A DNA stretch of 64,000 nucleotides from Lachnospiraceae bacterium MC2017 (GCA_000701625.1 JNJK01000006.1:124001-188000); one strand, 5' to 3'; shown: positions 42,187 through 50,720, counted from the first letter of the stretch. Notes: a model not told the origin generated them from the sequence alone. Program-made: numbers and translations.

Positions 42187-44151
42187 TCAGCTCATCTTGA
42201 TCAGGTCTTCTAATACATTCTTAACTCTGACTATAGTCTCCTGAATATGGACAGTTGACGATGACATTTCCTCAGTAGATGCAGCCAGATTCTGAGTCAT
42301 TTTATTTATCTCATCGATCTCAGCTGCAAGCTTTTCTGACTCACTCATTATCTCTACTACAGCCTTATCAATGTTAGCCTGATTTGATGTACTGTTGTTG
42401 GCTGTTTCTCTGGAGTTTGCGGCAAGAGAACTGATTTCCGATGCCACAACTGCAAAGCCTCTTCCGGCTTCTCCTGCTCTTGCTGCTTCAATAGAGGCAT
42501 TAAGAGAAAGGAGATTTGTGCTGTTGGCAATCTCAACGACTTTCCGGCTGTCATTTCCCAGCTGATCAATCATGGATCTGATCTTTTCCATGGATTCATT
42601 GAGCTGCTCGGTGAAATGGACAACACCTGATATTTTTCCGGCAATATTGATGGAGTCACTGGCGTTGGAATCATTTCCGGCAACCATTCCTGCTATTGCT
42701 TCATTTATTTCCTCAAACTTGGAATTTATATCAGCAATGGCGTTAACAAGTCTGTTATGTACTTCGGCTTCCTCGGCACGCTGTTGTTCAACTTCCTGTG
42801 TAAGACGCTCGGCAATTTTAACTTTCTGCTGCACCAGATCTTTCTGGTAATGGATACAGTTTTCCTTTACATTGAAGCCGTTAAATATTGCCGTTGACAT
42901 ATCACGGCAGGTATCGTATCCGCAGCAAGTACAATCGATCTCTTTGGACGTCTTGGTAAGTTTGCCCATGGATTTGTAAATCTCGTCCCTTTGAGTTTCG
43001 CTTGGCTCCTTGTAGCATACTGTCTTTGACCTGTCAGTATATTTCCGAAGATAATCTTCCAGATTTAGTTTTTTAAACTGCTTATTTAGATTAGCAAGGC
43101 GTTTTGCAGGTGAATCAGGTCGTGACCAGGCATCGCCTCTTTTATTCTTCTTGGACTTTTCTTTTATCCGGATCAGATTGTAAAGCGCGTCGTCTGTTTC
43201 GCTCATTTTTGAATCTACAGCAGTTCCGCAGATACATCCATTTTCACAATTCAAAGCATCTATAAATACGAACGGAGTCTGGTTATCCTTTATGCGCTTC
43301 TTATTTTTCTGAAGCCACTCATACATTCGCTTTTCGCCCTCGATCTGGCGAACTGCGACATCGTCTCCAAGAAACCAGTAAACATTTTCCTTAAGACCAC
43401 CGGGGGTTGGATAAATGGAACCAAGACCATACTCAATTTCGTCGGAAGCGTCCGGACCTGAAATTTTATTGGCTTTAACATAATCCATAAGGTGTTCAAA
43501 AGTTACATTATACTGAACGAGCCCTGCATTGTTAGGATCTTCTATTTCAAGCTTCTTGGCTATACATGGCGAAATAAAGGCAAGCTTATCTTTTAAGCCC
43601 AGAACTTTTCTGCAATAAATAGCACCACACATGAGGGGCGATTGTACAGGAAAGAGCTTTGGAATAAGCTCCGGTGTGTAGTTCTCAATATATCGTACGA
43701 CCGCAGGACATGGCTGCGAGATGCCGCCGACAAAGTTGTATTTCTGTATATAATTAAGGTATCCCCATGTGGTTATATCAGCACCAAAGGAAATTGATAT
43801 GATCCTGTTTACTCCGAGTTTTTTTAAGCCTCCAAGGACTGAGCCATATTCCCTGGGATAATTTGCCAAAAAAGCAGGAGCTATCAGAAGCGAGATTTTT
43901 TCTCCCTTTTTAAGGTCTTCAAAGAATTTATCTGTGTCATCGTTAAACTTTCTTGCACCGTGTTTACAAGCATCAATACATGCTCCGCATGAAACACAGT
44001 ATTCGGCATTTACGTGAATTGTCCTGTCCTCGTTGGTTTCGCCTTCAACGGACATGCAGGCACCCATGGCGGGGCAGGCATTTACACATTTATTACACCC
44101 AATGCACTGATCGGTGGTGTAAACCAGAGATTCAATAGAACCGTTATTCAT
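42187..44151 (-). CDS. [FeFe]-hydrogenase-like chemotaxis transducer
   Basis: A 654-residue soluble fusion. Residues 15-70 carry two [4Fe-4S] ferredoxin motifs ([12 protein letters not shown] and [12 protein letters not shown]). Residues about 80-330 match the catalytic large subunit of iron hydrogenases, keeping cysteines in [15 protein letters not shown] and NCENGCICG, counterparts of the H-cluster loops. Then an Fe-S domain ([12 protein letters not shown], about 405) and, at 460-654, a methyl-accepting signalling domain with the tip [19 protein letters not shown]. It lacks membrane segments. It probably senses H2 or redox state and signals to CheA; whether it is catalytic is open. Confidence 0.85.
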   Translation of the reverse strand: MNNGSIESLVYTTDQCIGCNKCVNACPAMGACMSVEGETNEDRTIHVNAEYCVSCGACIDACKHGARKFNDDTDKFFEDLKKGEKISLLIAPAFLANYPREYGSVLGGLKKLGVNRIISISFGADITTWGYLNYIQKYNFVGGISQPCPAVVRYIENYTPELIPKLFPVQSPLMCGAIYCRKVLGLKDKLAFISPCIAKKLEIEDPNNAGLVQYNVTFEHLMDYVKANKISGPDASDEIEYGLGSIYPTPGGLKENVYWFLGDDVAVRQIEGEKRMYEWLQKNKKRIKDNQTPFVFIDALNCENGCICGTAVDSKMSETDDALYNLIRIKEKSKKNKRGDAWSRPDSPAKRLANLNKQFKKLNLEDYLRKYTDRSKTVCYKEPSETQRDEIYKSMGKLTKTSKEIDCTCCGYDTCRDMSTAIFNGFNVKENCIHYQKDLVQQKVKIAERLTQEVEQQRAEEAEVHNRLVNAIADINSKFEEINEAIAGMVAGNDSNASDSINIAGKISGVVHFTEQLNESMEKIRSMIDQLGNDSRKVVEIANSTNLLSLNASIEAARAGEAGRGFAVVASEISSLAANSRETANNSTSNQANIDKAVVEIMSESEKLAAEIDEINKMTQNLAASTEEMSSSTVHIQETIVRVKNVLEDLIKMS

Positions 44152-44428
44152 TGAAGACCTCCGTTTCTGTCATTAGATCATTCGATAAAACGCAAATGGA
44201 AAATGTACAACTATACGATTCTTATATCGGAGCAAAATAAAGGATTTCTTAAAGTTAGTACTTACTTTTTAGACAAAAATCACTTTTTGGCTATTTTGTA
44301 TATGCTGGCTGCATCATCTTTTTTATAATTGGCATGGCGAATTATCTTCAGATCTCCTAAGGGGTATGAGTTAGGATGCTATAATCAAAATATTAAAAAA
44401 TGTCTTTCCTTATGATAGAAAGAAGGAA
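44152..44428. other. AT-rich intergenic stretch
   Basis: About 275 AT-rich bases between divergently arranged loci. I see no gene or clear hairpin; the promoter of the hydrogenase-like gene should lie here on the minus strand. Confidence 0.4.
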
Positions 44429-44434
44429 ATGCAT

Positions 44435-44911
44435 ATGAATCATTTTTTAACAGATGAACTATTTAAGGATTTAGAGACAGGAGTACTTAATCCGTTTTTG
44501 AAACTTGTGCATGAAGACACGACACTTGACATGGAGTTTCGATGTGATGAGGTGTCCATATACTACCGTGGCGGAAAGCTTTATATAAAGACCAGATGGA
44601 CTATCATATCGCAAAAACTAACGCTCCATCAACTGAAGCTCAGGCAAAACAGAGGATTGTATTAGAGAATAATATTTTGGGTAAAAAGAGCGATACTACC
44701 GGAGATTGGATATGTTATGTTCAGATTTGGCAAGAAAATGCCAGACCGGTATTTACCAATAAGCCGGTATGCAGAGTTGTAATTATGTGTAAAAGTTTGA
44801 AATACATTGATATGAAGAATTGGAAAGCAACTTGCGCGGCATCCGGTTACTGGATGCCGCGTTTACGTTATGGAAACACGATTTCTCAAGCTGAGTTTTT
44901 TTTTATTTTTT
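44435..44911 (+). pseudogene. Broken gene of unknown family
   Basis: A first frame (FLTDELFKDLETGVLNPFLK, then VSIYYRGGKLYIK) starts at ATG 44435 after AAGGA. It shifts near 44590 into a second frame (DYHIAKTNAPSTEAQAKQRI) that runs to 44911. The parts look like one Lachnospiraceae protein family of unknown function with an internal deletion. The tail after about 44700 may be unrelated sequence. Confidence 0.5.
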
Positions 44912-45211
44912 GACTATAATTCCCATTTCTGCAGCGCCCTTCCAAAGAGCTTCATTGATCCTTGTCTGATAGCCCTTTCCGGTGGATTTAAATGCATCAA
45001 CAAGCATAGAATCCAGGCGTAGAGAGATAAGCTCCTTATTTGGACGATAATATTTTGGATTTGCAGGTCTAAACTCATGGAGTTCGTCGTCTGTAAGCTT
45101 TGGAGCATCATCTGTGAAGGTTACGGGCTTTTTTGAAGCAGCTTTTATTTCTTCAAGCTGTTCTTTAGTAGGCTGGTCCCCAGGGTTCAGATTCATCGTT
45201 ACAGTAGCCAT
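44903..45211 (-). CDS. brnA: BrnA antitoxin
   Basis: A 102-residue antitoxin. The N-terminal half is the BrnT-binding arm (KPVTFTDDAPKLTDDELHEF). The C-terminal half is a ribbon-helix-helix (ELISLRLDSMLVDAFKSTGK) that dimerises and binds the operon promoter. It overlaps the 3' end of brnT by 47 bases, so the two are translated together. A 5' copy without the DNA-binding part is at 27936. Confidence 0.9.
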   Translation of the reverse strand: MATVTMNLNPGDQPTKEQLEEIKAASKKPVTFTDDAPKLTDDELHEFRPANPKYYRPNKELISLRLDSMLVDAFKSTGKGYQTRINEALWKGAAEMGIIVKK

Positions 45212-45476
45212 TGTAGATTCTCCTTTCCTGTGCAGTGGCGACTCTTGCAGATATCAAGCGGATTTCATCGTTGATTCGTTCTTCATAGGCAACGAATATA
45301 ACATCATTAATTTTGCCTATGGTCTGCCATCTGTTTTCAAGTGTGTTGTTATTCGCGGATAAATCCGGACGTTCAATCCGATAAGGATCGTTAAAAACAT
45401 ACGCTGCAGTACTTAAGTGTATGCCATGAATGTTATAGTTTATCGCGTCCTTATTATCATCCCATGTAAATATCAT
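45165..45476 (-). CDS. brnT: BrnT ribonuclease toxin
   Basis: A 103-residue RelE-fold mRNA interferase. It has the typical BrnT start MIFTWDDNKDAINYNIHGI, the central FVAYEE strand and the RLISARVATAQERRIY signature with catalytic Arg and His-type positions. Start 45476 is set by GGAAGG on the minus strand. Toxin first, antitoxin second is the normal order for brnTA. The last 15 residues read through the start of brnA, making it slightly longer than usual. Confidence 0.9.
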   Translation of the reverse strand: MIFTWDDNKDAINYNIHGIHLSTAAYVFNDPYRIERPDLSANNNTLENRWQTIGKINDVIFVAYEERINDEIRLISARVATAQERRIYNGYCNDESEPWGPAY

Positions 45477-45504
45477 ATTGTAGTACCTTCCTGTAGCTAC
45501 GATT

Positions 45505-45533
45505 ATAATATCACTTTTGGGTAATATATTCAA
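45505..45533 (-). promoter_or_regulatory. brnTA promoter
   Basis: On the minus strand: TTGAAT (45528-45533), 17-base spacer, TATTAT (45505-45510). It ends about 29 bases before the brnT start. Confidence 0.7.
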
Positions 45534-45553
45534 ATCTGTAAAGGATAATGATC

Positions 45554-45590
45554 AGCTCAGATGGAGAAATCCGTCTGGGCTTAGTTTTTA
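45554..45590 (+). terminator. Terminator upstream of the duplicated block
   Basis: AGCTCAGATGGA (45554-45565), loop GAAA, TCCGTCTGGGCT (45570-45581), then a T-rich tract. Confidence 0.75.
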
Positions 45591-45658
45591 TATAAATAAT
45601 ACGCTTTTAGGCGTTATAGAGGTAATATCCAGTAAACCTAAAAATTTTTTTATAAAAC

Positions 45659-45848
45659 CCCGGAATTTACTCCGTCAAATCCCCTTAGTAAAGATAGAAG
45701 GCAGAACCTTCGAACGATAGGAGGAATTTGACAATGACAGACAAGCAGAAAAACCAGATTGCTGTATATAGAGGGCAGGGGCTTGGATATTCCGTGATAG
45801 CTCAGATGATGGGGTTATCAATTAATACTATTAAGACACATTGCAGGA
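45659..45848 (+). repeat. 190-bp block duplicated from 28778-28967
   Basis: One mismatch in 190 positions. It breaks off at ...TTGCAGGA, exactly where the ACGX peptide sequence starts. Confidence 0.95.
45734..45848 (+). pseudogene. 5' fragment of the HTH/zinc protein gene
   Basis: Encodes the first 38 residues of the protein at 28853, including the full helix-turn-helix, with intact AGGAGG. It then runs into foreign sequence and both zinc clusters are lost. Confidence 0.9.
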
Positions 45849-46040
45849 TGGAACGAGAACACTGCAGGAAGCGCTTGCGGAGCATCCGACAAGCCGGCAG
45901 CATGTGGCGCATCTGAGAAACCAGCAGCTTGCGGAGCAGGAGATAAACCTGCTGAAACACCGGCAGCATGCGGCGCAGCAGATAAGCAGGAAGAGAAAAC
46001 GGCAGCTTGTGGAAGTGCATGTGGTGCGGGGGATAAATAA
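45846..46040 (+). pseudogene. ACGX-repeat RiPP precursor, 5' end missing
   Basis: One frame reads GWNENTAGSACGASDKPAAC, then a series of ACGA, ACGA, ACGA, ACGA, ACGS, ACGA units separated by DK/EK-P linkers, ending at TAA 46038. This matches ACGX-repeat peptides, which are targets of a radical-SAM/SPASM maturase in Lachnospiraceae. The leader is lost at the junction with the HTH/zinc fragment. A terminator and a radical-SAM start follow, as expected for the locus. Confidence 0.75.
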
Positions 46041-46057
46041 GAAAGATGATTCCTGTT

Positions 46058-46093
46058 GATCCTCCGGCACTTAAAGGCCGGGGGATCCTTTTT
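46058..46093 (+). terminator. Terminator between RiPP precursor and maturase start
   Basis: GATCCTCCGGC (46058-46068) pairs with GCCGGGGGATC (46077-46087), then CTTTTT. A terminator here, between abundant precursor and scarce enzyme, is usual for RiPP operons. Confidence 0.85.
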
Positions 46094-46140
46094 AGAAATT
46101 ATTAGCTAGTGGTTCATTCACGATACGGAGGAATACGGAT

Positions 46141-46245
46141 ATGAAGCCATACTTTTCTTTTCAATGGCATATAACAGATGAATGCGATCAGAGATGTAAA
46201 CATTGCTACATCTGTATCGAAGGAGCAGCCCAGTGTCATCGATGA
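46141..46245 (+). pseudogene. Radical-SAM maturase, N-terminal fragment
   Basis: ATG 46141 after GGAGG opens MKPYFSFQWHITDECDQRCK then HCY, giving the CxxxCxxC cluster motif of radical-SAM enzymes. After about 23 codons the sequence crosses into a nitroreductase gene in another frame and ends at TGA 46243. The maturase body and SPASM domain are gone. Confidence 0.8.
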
Positions 46246-46564
46246 TCCGACAATGAAGGACGGATTTTATGGAGCACCGACGGTTATAGCAATATTTTCG
46301 CAGGAAAATTTCCTGTTTAAGACCGCGGATGCTTTCTGTATGGCGGAAAACATAGTGCTGCAGGCTACAGAACTGGGTATTGCGTCCTGTATCATCTCCA
46401 GGGGTGAAGAGACTTTTGACAGTGAAGAAGGTCGTGCGCTTATGAAAGAATGGGGCGTTCCCGATAATTATGTATGTCAGGGCTTTGTGATCCTCGGATA
46501 TATCGACGGAGAACAACCGGTCAGCAAGCCGAGAAAGACCGGAAGAGTACAGATTATTGAATAA
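46205..46564 (+). pseudogene. Nitroreductase, C-terminal part (truncated)
   Basis: About 120 residues of a nitroreductase-fold protein (MKDGFYGAPTVIAIFSQENF, then ELGIASCIISRGEET). It lacks the N-terminal FMN-binding arginine segment. An ATG at 46178 is in frame, but the codons before about 46205 coincide with radical-SAM sequence, so expression is doubtful. It precedes the Sir2 fragment and DUF1848 gene. Confidence 0.7.
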
Positions 46565-46576
46565 GAAGGTGATGGT

Positions 46577-46957
46577 ATGGAACAGGCAGAAAAGAGAAAA
46601 TATCTGATAGAAACACTTTTGGCTGAACAGCCGGGATATAGAGATATGGAAATCCCTGATGAATCCGGGGAACAGAAACGACTTCTCAGAAGCCTGTTTA
46701 ATGTGCGCATGCCCGGGAGGATCAACGAGGATTTTCTGAACAGTCATAACGGAAAGATACTGTATTTGGAACTTGGAGTAGGTTATAATACTCCCGGTAT
46801 CATCAAGTATCCTTTCTGGCAGATGACTGCAGACAATCCGGATGCTGTCTATGCCTGCGTAAATTTCGGTGAAGCAGTCTGTCCTGAGGATATCATGGCG
46901 CAGGCCATTTGCATCGATGGGGATATCGGTACTGTGATTGATGAATTGAGGATGTGA
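46577..46957 (+). pseudogene. C-terminal fragment of a Sir2-family protein
   Basis: A 126-residue frame that resembles only the C-terminal part of Firmicutes macrodomain-linked Sir2 (SirTM-type) proteins: KYLIETLLAEQPGYRDMEIP and KILYLELGVGYNTPGIIKYP. The NAD-binding Rossmann core and zinc knuckle are absent. It has a passable site (AAGGTG) and an ATG, so a short protein may be made. It is spaced 4 bases from the DUF1848 gene. Confidence 0.6.
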
Positions 46958-46961
46958 TTTC

Positions 46962-47897
46962 ATGATCATAAATACGGGCATGCGCACGGACATACCGGCG
47001 TTCTACCATGAATGGCTGATAAACAGAATAAAAGAAGGCTTTGTGTTGGTACGCAATCCCTATAACCCTTCACAGGTGACAAGATACAGTCTGTTTCCCG
47101 AGGTTGTGGATCTGTTTGCATTCTGTACAAAGAATCCTGCACCGATGCTGCCTCATATGGATGTGTTAAAACCTTACGGCCAATACTGGTTTGTTACCAT
47201 CACGCCGTATTGGAGAGATATCGAACCCAATGTGCCGAATAAGCAGAAAGTGATGGAAGACTTTAAGAAGCTTTCTGATATGGTTGGCATAGACAGCGTT
47301 GGATGGAGATATGATCCCATCTTTGTGGATGAAAAACATTCCGTGGAATGGCATATTGATCAGTTTGAGCAGATGACTGCAACACTGTCAGGATATACGA
47401 AGACCTGTGTAATCAGCTTCATTGATATCTATAAGAAGGTGGAGCGTAACTTTCCGGAAGCAAGAGAGGTTTTTAAGAAGGACAGACTGACGATCGGAAA
47501 AGCTTTTATCGAGATTGCGAAAAGGCATGATATGATCATCAGACCGTGTGCTGAGGGAAATGATCTTGCAGCATATGGTGCAGACTGCTACGGATGTTTG
47601 ACAGTAAAGATTTTCGAGACTGCTCTCAATGCAAGGCTTGATGTCCCTAAGCGGAGCAGGAATCAGAGGAACAATGAATGTGCCTGCCTTTTGGGTACAG
47701 ATATTGGAGCATATGATACTTGCGGTCATCTTTGCAGGTACTGTTATGCTAATGCGAATGCGGTACTTGTGCGAGAGAATATGAAGAAGCACAATCCAAA
47801 GTCGCCATTTCTGATCGGAAACAGTCTGCCTGGCGATGTGATCCATGAGGCAGAGCAGAAAAGTTGGCTGGATATGCAGATGAGGCTGGAGATATGA
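46962..47897 (+). CDS. DUF1848 protein with radical-SAM-like cysteine motif
   Basis: A 311-residue DUF1848 protein. The N-terminal pattern MRTDIPAFYHEWLINRIKEG and VRNPYNPSQVTRYSLFPEVV, and the central GWRYDPIFVD, are typical. A C-terminal CGHLCRYCYANA gives CxxxCxxC, the ligand set of a [4Fe-4S] cluster, placed at the end rather than the start of the protein. The reaction is unknown. It follows the Sir2 and nitroreductase fragments in one apparent former operon and seems complete. Confidence 0.82.
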   Translation: MIINTGMRTDIPAFYHEWLINRIKEGFVLVRNPYNPSQVTRYSLFPEVVDLFAFCTKNPAPMLPHMDVLKPYGQYWFVTITPYWRDIEPNVPNKQKVMEDFKKLSDMVGIDSVGWRYDPIFVDEKHSVEWHIDQFEQMTATLSGYTKTCVISFIDIYKKVERNFPEAREVFKKDRLTIGKAFIEIAKRHDMIIRPCAEGNDLAAYGADCYGCLTVKIFETALNARLDVPKRSRNQRNNECACLLGTDIGAYDTCGHLCRYCYANANAVLVRENMKKHNPKSPFLIGNSLPGDVIHEAEQKSWLDMQMRLEI

Positions 47898-47978
47898 TGG
47901 TATATTATTTCTGAATTTGGTTCTAGAGGCTAGCTATAGGGGCTGTTAATAATCAAGCCCCTATTAAATTTGGTAGAA

Positions 47979-48374
47979 TTAGCTGTGTTTTATTTTCTTT
48001 TTCCCTCGCCCATTTCCTTTAACCGGTTTGCAGAGATCAGAGTAGCGTTGCAATATGTCGGTAAAGGCCTTGAATTCATATGGATCCATTTTTGTAAAAT
48101 TGATTTTGAAAAGTTTGCTGTACATAACAATCTGAGCCTGCGTAGCATTGTCGGCAGTCTTTAGTTCTTCAAACGAGTCAAGGATATCATCAACAGGAGT
48201 AGTCACATCACCGGTTTCTGTGTCTTTATTATGTTCATCCCTTATATCTTTTGCAATTGTTACTACGTCATTTCCTAGGAGATTGTTAAAGTAATTATCT
48301 TCGGAAATAGAAGCTGCCTTTAAAGTCTTCATGTAATGATCTTCATCGGAAATGCCTTTGTTTTTATTTCTCAA
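47979..48374 (-). CDS. Hypothetical third gene of the DUF3990 operon
   Basis: A 131-residue charged, helical protein with a lysine-rich tail (GNGRGKKKIKHS). The frame opens at TTG 48374, overlapping the XRE gene by 11 bases; no clear RBS is seen, so coupling or a later ATG (48332) is possible. No family recognised. Its place suggests a third component of the toxin-antitoxin operon. Confidence 0.45.
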   Translation of the reverse strand: MRNKNKGISDEDHYMKTLKAASISEDNYFNNLLGNDVVTIAKDIRDEHNKDTETGDVTTPVDDILDSFEELKTADNATQAQIVMYSKLFKINFTKMDPYEFKAFTDILQRYSDLCKPVKGNGRGKKKIKHS

Positions 48375-49005
48375 GAAGGCTTTCTATGCTGCAGCCGAGT
48401 ACTTTGGAGATTCGGTAGAGTGCATCGGCACTCGCCTTGTTGATATCCTTGTTTCGTTGTTCATACATTTGAATCGAACGGAGCGTGACACCAGATCGCT
48501 TTGCGAGCTCGGCCTGTGTACAACCATAAGAACTGCGGATGCGTTTCAAGTTTGTGTCCTTGAAATGCTCTCGCATCTTTTCATCTGCGATGTCCACAAA
48601 TTTAGTGATATCTGCTTCATGAAGCGTATAGTACATGTTTGTCAGGTCTTCGTAGGAGAGGACATTGAAGATATCTCTGTAGCTTCTCGCGGAAAACCAC
48701 TGATAGTAGCAGACCGCCCAGCCAATCCAGTATTCCCGTGAACGCCCTAAGTGTTCTTGGGGCTCGGAGTTAAGCTGTTTACCAGTTGATTCGAGTACAA
48801 CATCGACTGCAATCTCAATCCCGCTTTTTCCAGCAAGGTATGCAGGCTCGCCGTTTTCCATCCGTCTGCTTACAGAACTAGCAGAAAAAAGCTTTATGAA
48901 GTCTGCACCAGGAATGTGGCAGGTGTTTATTGCGTAATCGAAAGCGTCTCCAAGCGAGGATTGTGCTTTACTAAGATATATTTCTTGGTATGCGCGGGTC
49001 ATCAT
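48364..49005 (-). CDS. XRE-family antitoxin/regulator of the DUF3990 pair
   Basis: A 213-residue protein. Residues about 1-140 are a helical domain with YWIGWAVCYYQWFSARSYRD, and the C-terminus (about 150-213) is an XRE helix-turn-helix (CTQAELAKRSGVTLRSIQMY). The start is ATG 49005, eight bases after GGAGG; it overlaps the toxin-like gene by 35 bases. In such pairs the HTH protein is the antitoxin and operon repressor; the palindrome at 49686 is its likely operator. Roles are inferred. Confidence 0.78.
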   Translation of the reverse strand: MMTRAYQEIYLSKAQSSLGDAFDYAINTCHIPGADFIKLFSASSVSRRMENGEPAYLAGKSGIEIAVDVVLESTGKQLNSEPQEHLGRSREYWIGWAVCYYQWFSARSYRDIFNVLSYEDLTNMYYTLHEADITKFVDIADEKMREHFKDTNLKRIRSSYGCTQAELAKRSGVTLRSIQMYEQRNKDINKASADALYRISKVLGCSIESLLEK

Positions 49006-49660
49006 TTGAAACACCTCCTCTGATGATATCCTGGATATACAGGCCATCTGATTCTTCTTCCAGAATATCCAGATAGGTTTGGTTTGCTTCGTCGTCTCTG
49101 GATTTGCGGAGGACGTAGTACATGTCCTTTTCTGCAAGCTCAAAGCCTTCGTATATGATCTTTGAAAACGCGAACTTTGACTTGATGACGATCTGTTCTC
49201 CGAGCTTCCCCAGCTGCATAGCGCGTGACAGCTGTTCGACGGTAATCGTGTTATTTAGAAAAGCCTCTGCGTAGTCGAAATAGGAGTCGTCCGCTCTGTA
49301 CCCTGTGATCAGGTCATAAGCGTTTACGTTGATTCCGAAGTGCTCAATCAGGTATTGTTTTGCTCGCCTTGCGACGGGGGTCTTGATGCTGAACAGACGG
49401 TGCTCCACGAGAACAGCCACCCAATTGAGAATCGTGTAATCTGGGCTGTTCAGGTTCAGGATATTCAGAAACTCTGTGTCCAAGGTGTAACGGTTAGCAA
49501 ATCCGTCATTCAGCGAAGAGACGGCCCATTCCTTTGCTAGGTCGATGCTCTCGGTGCAGTAGAATCCCAGGCCGAAGTCGTTATTCTTTTTGCCTAGTCC
49601 GAAGGTGGGAACCTCTATGATTTGCTTTGAACCATGATAGACAGCAATTAGTTTATCCAT
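48971..49660 (-). CDS. DUF3990 protein, predicted ADP-ribosyltransferase-like toxin
   Basis: A 229-residue DUF3990 protein. The N-terminus VYHGSKQIIE followed by DFGLGFYCTESIDLAKEWAV is the family signature and resembles the NAD-binding R/H-G and aromatic strands of ADP-ribosyltransferases. The family has been predicted to hold ART-fold toxins. GGAGGG seven bases upstream fixes ATG 49660. Encoded directly before an HTH protein and after an operator palindrome, it looks like the toxin of a type II pair. Activity is untested. Confidence 0.75.
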   Translation of the reverse strand: MDKLIAVYHGSKQIIEVPTFGLGKKNNDFGLGFYCTESIDLAKEWAVSSLNDGFANRYTLDTEFLNILNLNSPDYTILNWVAVLVEHRLFSIKTPVARRAKQYLIEHFGINVNAYDLITGYRADDSYFDYAEAFLNNTITVEQLSRAMQLGKLGEQIVIKSKFAFSKIIYEGFELAEKDMYYVLRKSRDDEANQTYLDILEEESDGLYIQDIIRGGVSNDDPRIPRNIS

Positions 49661-49685
49661 TGTGAAACCCTCCATCTGATTTCAC

Positions 49686-49705
49686 TATATCACTAAGGTG
49701 ATATA
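49686..49705. promoter_or_regulatory. Operator palindrome of the DUF3990/XRE operon
   Basis: TATATCAC-TAAG-GTGATATA, a perfect 8+4+8 inverted repeat 25 bases before the toxin start. A minus-strand TATTAT box overlaps its outer edge, so a bound repressor would block RNA polymerase. Confidence 0.75.
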
Positions 49706-49726
49706 ATATCAAACAACAGATTCGAC

Positions 49727-49906
49727 ATGTTGGAGAAAAAGTTAAAATGTGGGAGGGAAACCTTCCTTGCTGAAAAATGCAGCAATCGCTCTACCGTAAA
49801 AAAGAAACAAGAGACCTTTTCAGGACAAGAAATTAGTATAGCAGAAAATGATGAAAAAATATTATACGGTGGCAATGTGACCCTGATACACGTGCAGGAG
49901 ACATGA
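49727..49906 (+). CDS. Possible small relic frame
   Basis: A 59-residue frame (ending in NDEKILYGGNVTLIHVQET) without a ribosome-binding site. The sequence looks protein-like rather than random and may be the tail of a lost gene. The rest of 49661-50114 holds only the operator and a terminator. Confidence 0.25.
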   Translation: MLEKKLKCGRETFLAEKCSNRSTVKKKQETFSGQEISIAENDEKILYGGNVTLIHVQET

Positions 49907-50007
49907 TAGTTAGGTATCTTAAGACGCCAATCAGTGCTATATCATCAATATGGAGAGCTAGATCGGTAGGCTTTGTGTGTTTATTTGATTTAGTAAAAAG
50001 TGTAAGT

Positions 50008-50051
50008 AAAACAGGCTTTTTTCAGTGTGGAGAAGAGCCTGTTTTCTTTTT
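50008..50051 (+). terminator. Terminator before nitroreductase 3
   Basis: AAAACAGGCT (50008-50017) pairs with AGCCTGTTTT (50036-50045), then CTTTTT. Confidence 0.8.
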
Positions 50052-50114
50052 GTGATATGATGATAATGGAGTTGAGCATTTAGCAATGGGCTTAGTGAAT
50101 ATGGGGAACTAAAC

Positions 50115-50645
50115 ATGACTGTTATCAGTGCGATCAAAAATAGGCGTAGTTACCGTGGAAAGTATAAACCTGATTCTGTTTCGAGAGAGAATCTGACTAA
50201 AATAATGGAAGCTGGTCTCGCTGCACCATCGGGCTGTAACAAACAGACCACCAGCCTGATATGTGTGGATGACATCGAGATATTGAGACAGATCCACGCC
50301 GTGATCGATCCGCCAATTGCAAAGACAGCGCCGGCTCTCATTTGCGTTCTGACACAGAGAATTCCAGCCTATCGTGACAAATGCTTTGCGGTTCAGGACT
50401 ACTCTGCAGCTATAGAGAATATGCTGCTTGCCATTGAGGAACTGGGCTATCGTAGTTGCTGGTATGAAGGACACATCACTGACGATGACAGGATTTGCGA
50501 TAAGATAGCTGATATTTTGAATGTTCCAGATGGATACGAGCTGGTATGTGTCCTTCCTGTTGGTATAGCTGAGGAAGAACCTGTAATCCCTGTCAAAAAA
50601 GATTTCGAAGAACGTGCATGGTTTAACTCGTTTATGGGAAATTGA
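50115..50645 (+). CDS. Nitroreductase family protein 3
   Basis: A 176-residue nitroreductase-fold flavoenzyme. The FMN-binding N-terminus (IKNRRSYRGKYKPDSV, EAGLAAPSGCNKQTTS) and ELGYRSCWYEG helix are intact. It is complete and unlike nitroreductase 1 in detail. It lies alone between two terminators. Substrate unknown. A 51-bp repeat begins 25 bases after its stop. Confidence 0.9.
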   Translation: MTVISAIKNRRSYRGKYKPDSVSRENLTKIMEAGLAAPSGCNKQTTSLICVDDIEILRQIHAVIDPPIAKTAPALICVLTQRIPAYRDKCFAVQDYSAAIENMLLAIEELGYRSCWYEGHITDDDRICDKIADILNVPDGYELVCVLPVGIAEEEPVIPVKKDFEERAWFNSFMGN

Positions 50646-50669
50646 CAATAATTACTGCGCACAAGTAAG

Positions 50670-50720
50670 AAGGTACTATATAATCCCGTATAAGATTGTG
50701 ATAGGTTTGAATTAGGCAAG
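50670..50720 (+). repeat. 51-bp repeat, copy A
   Basis: Matches 56526-56576 at 49 of 51 positions. Starts AAGGTACTATATAATCCC and ends GAATTAGGCAAG. Confidence 0.9.

Noticed and set aside
45841-46059. Frame reading HPTSRQHVAHLRNQQLAEQE as a protein
   Set aside because: The alternative frame gives the regular ACGX repeats with a proper stop, so this is an out-of-frame shadow of the RiPP precursor.
46178-46564. Intact nitroreductase gene starting at ATG 46178
   Set aside because: The first codons coincide with the radical-SAM sequence and the FMN-binding N-terminus is missing; called truncated.
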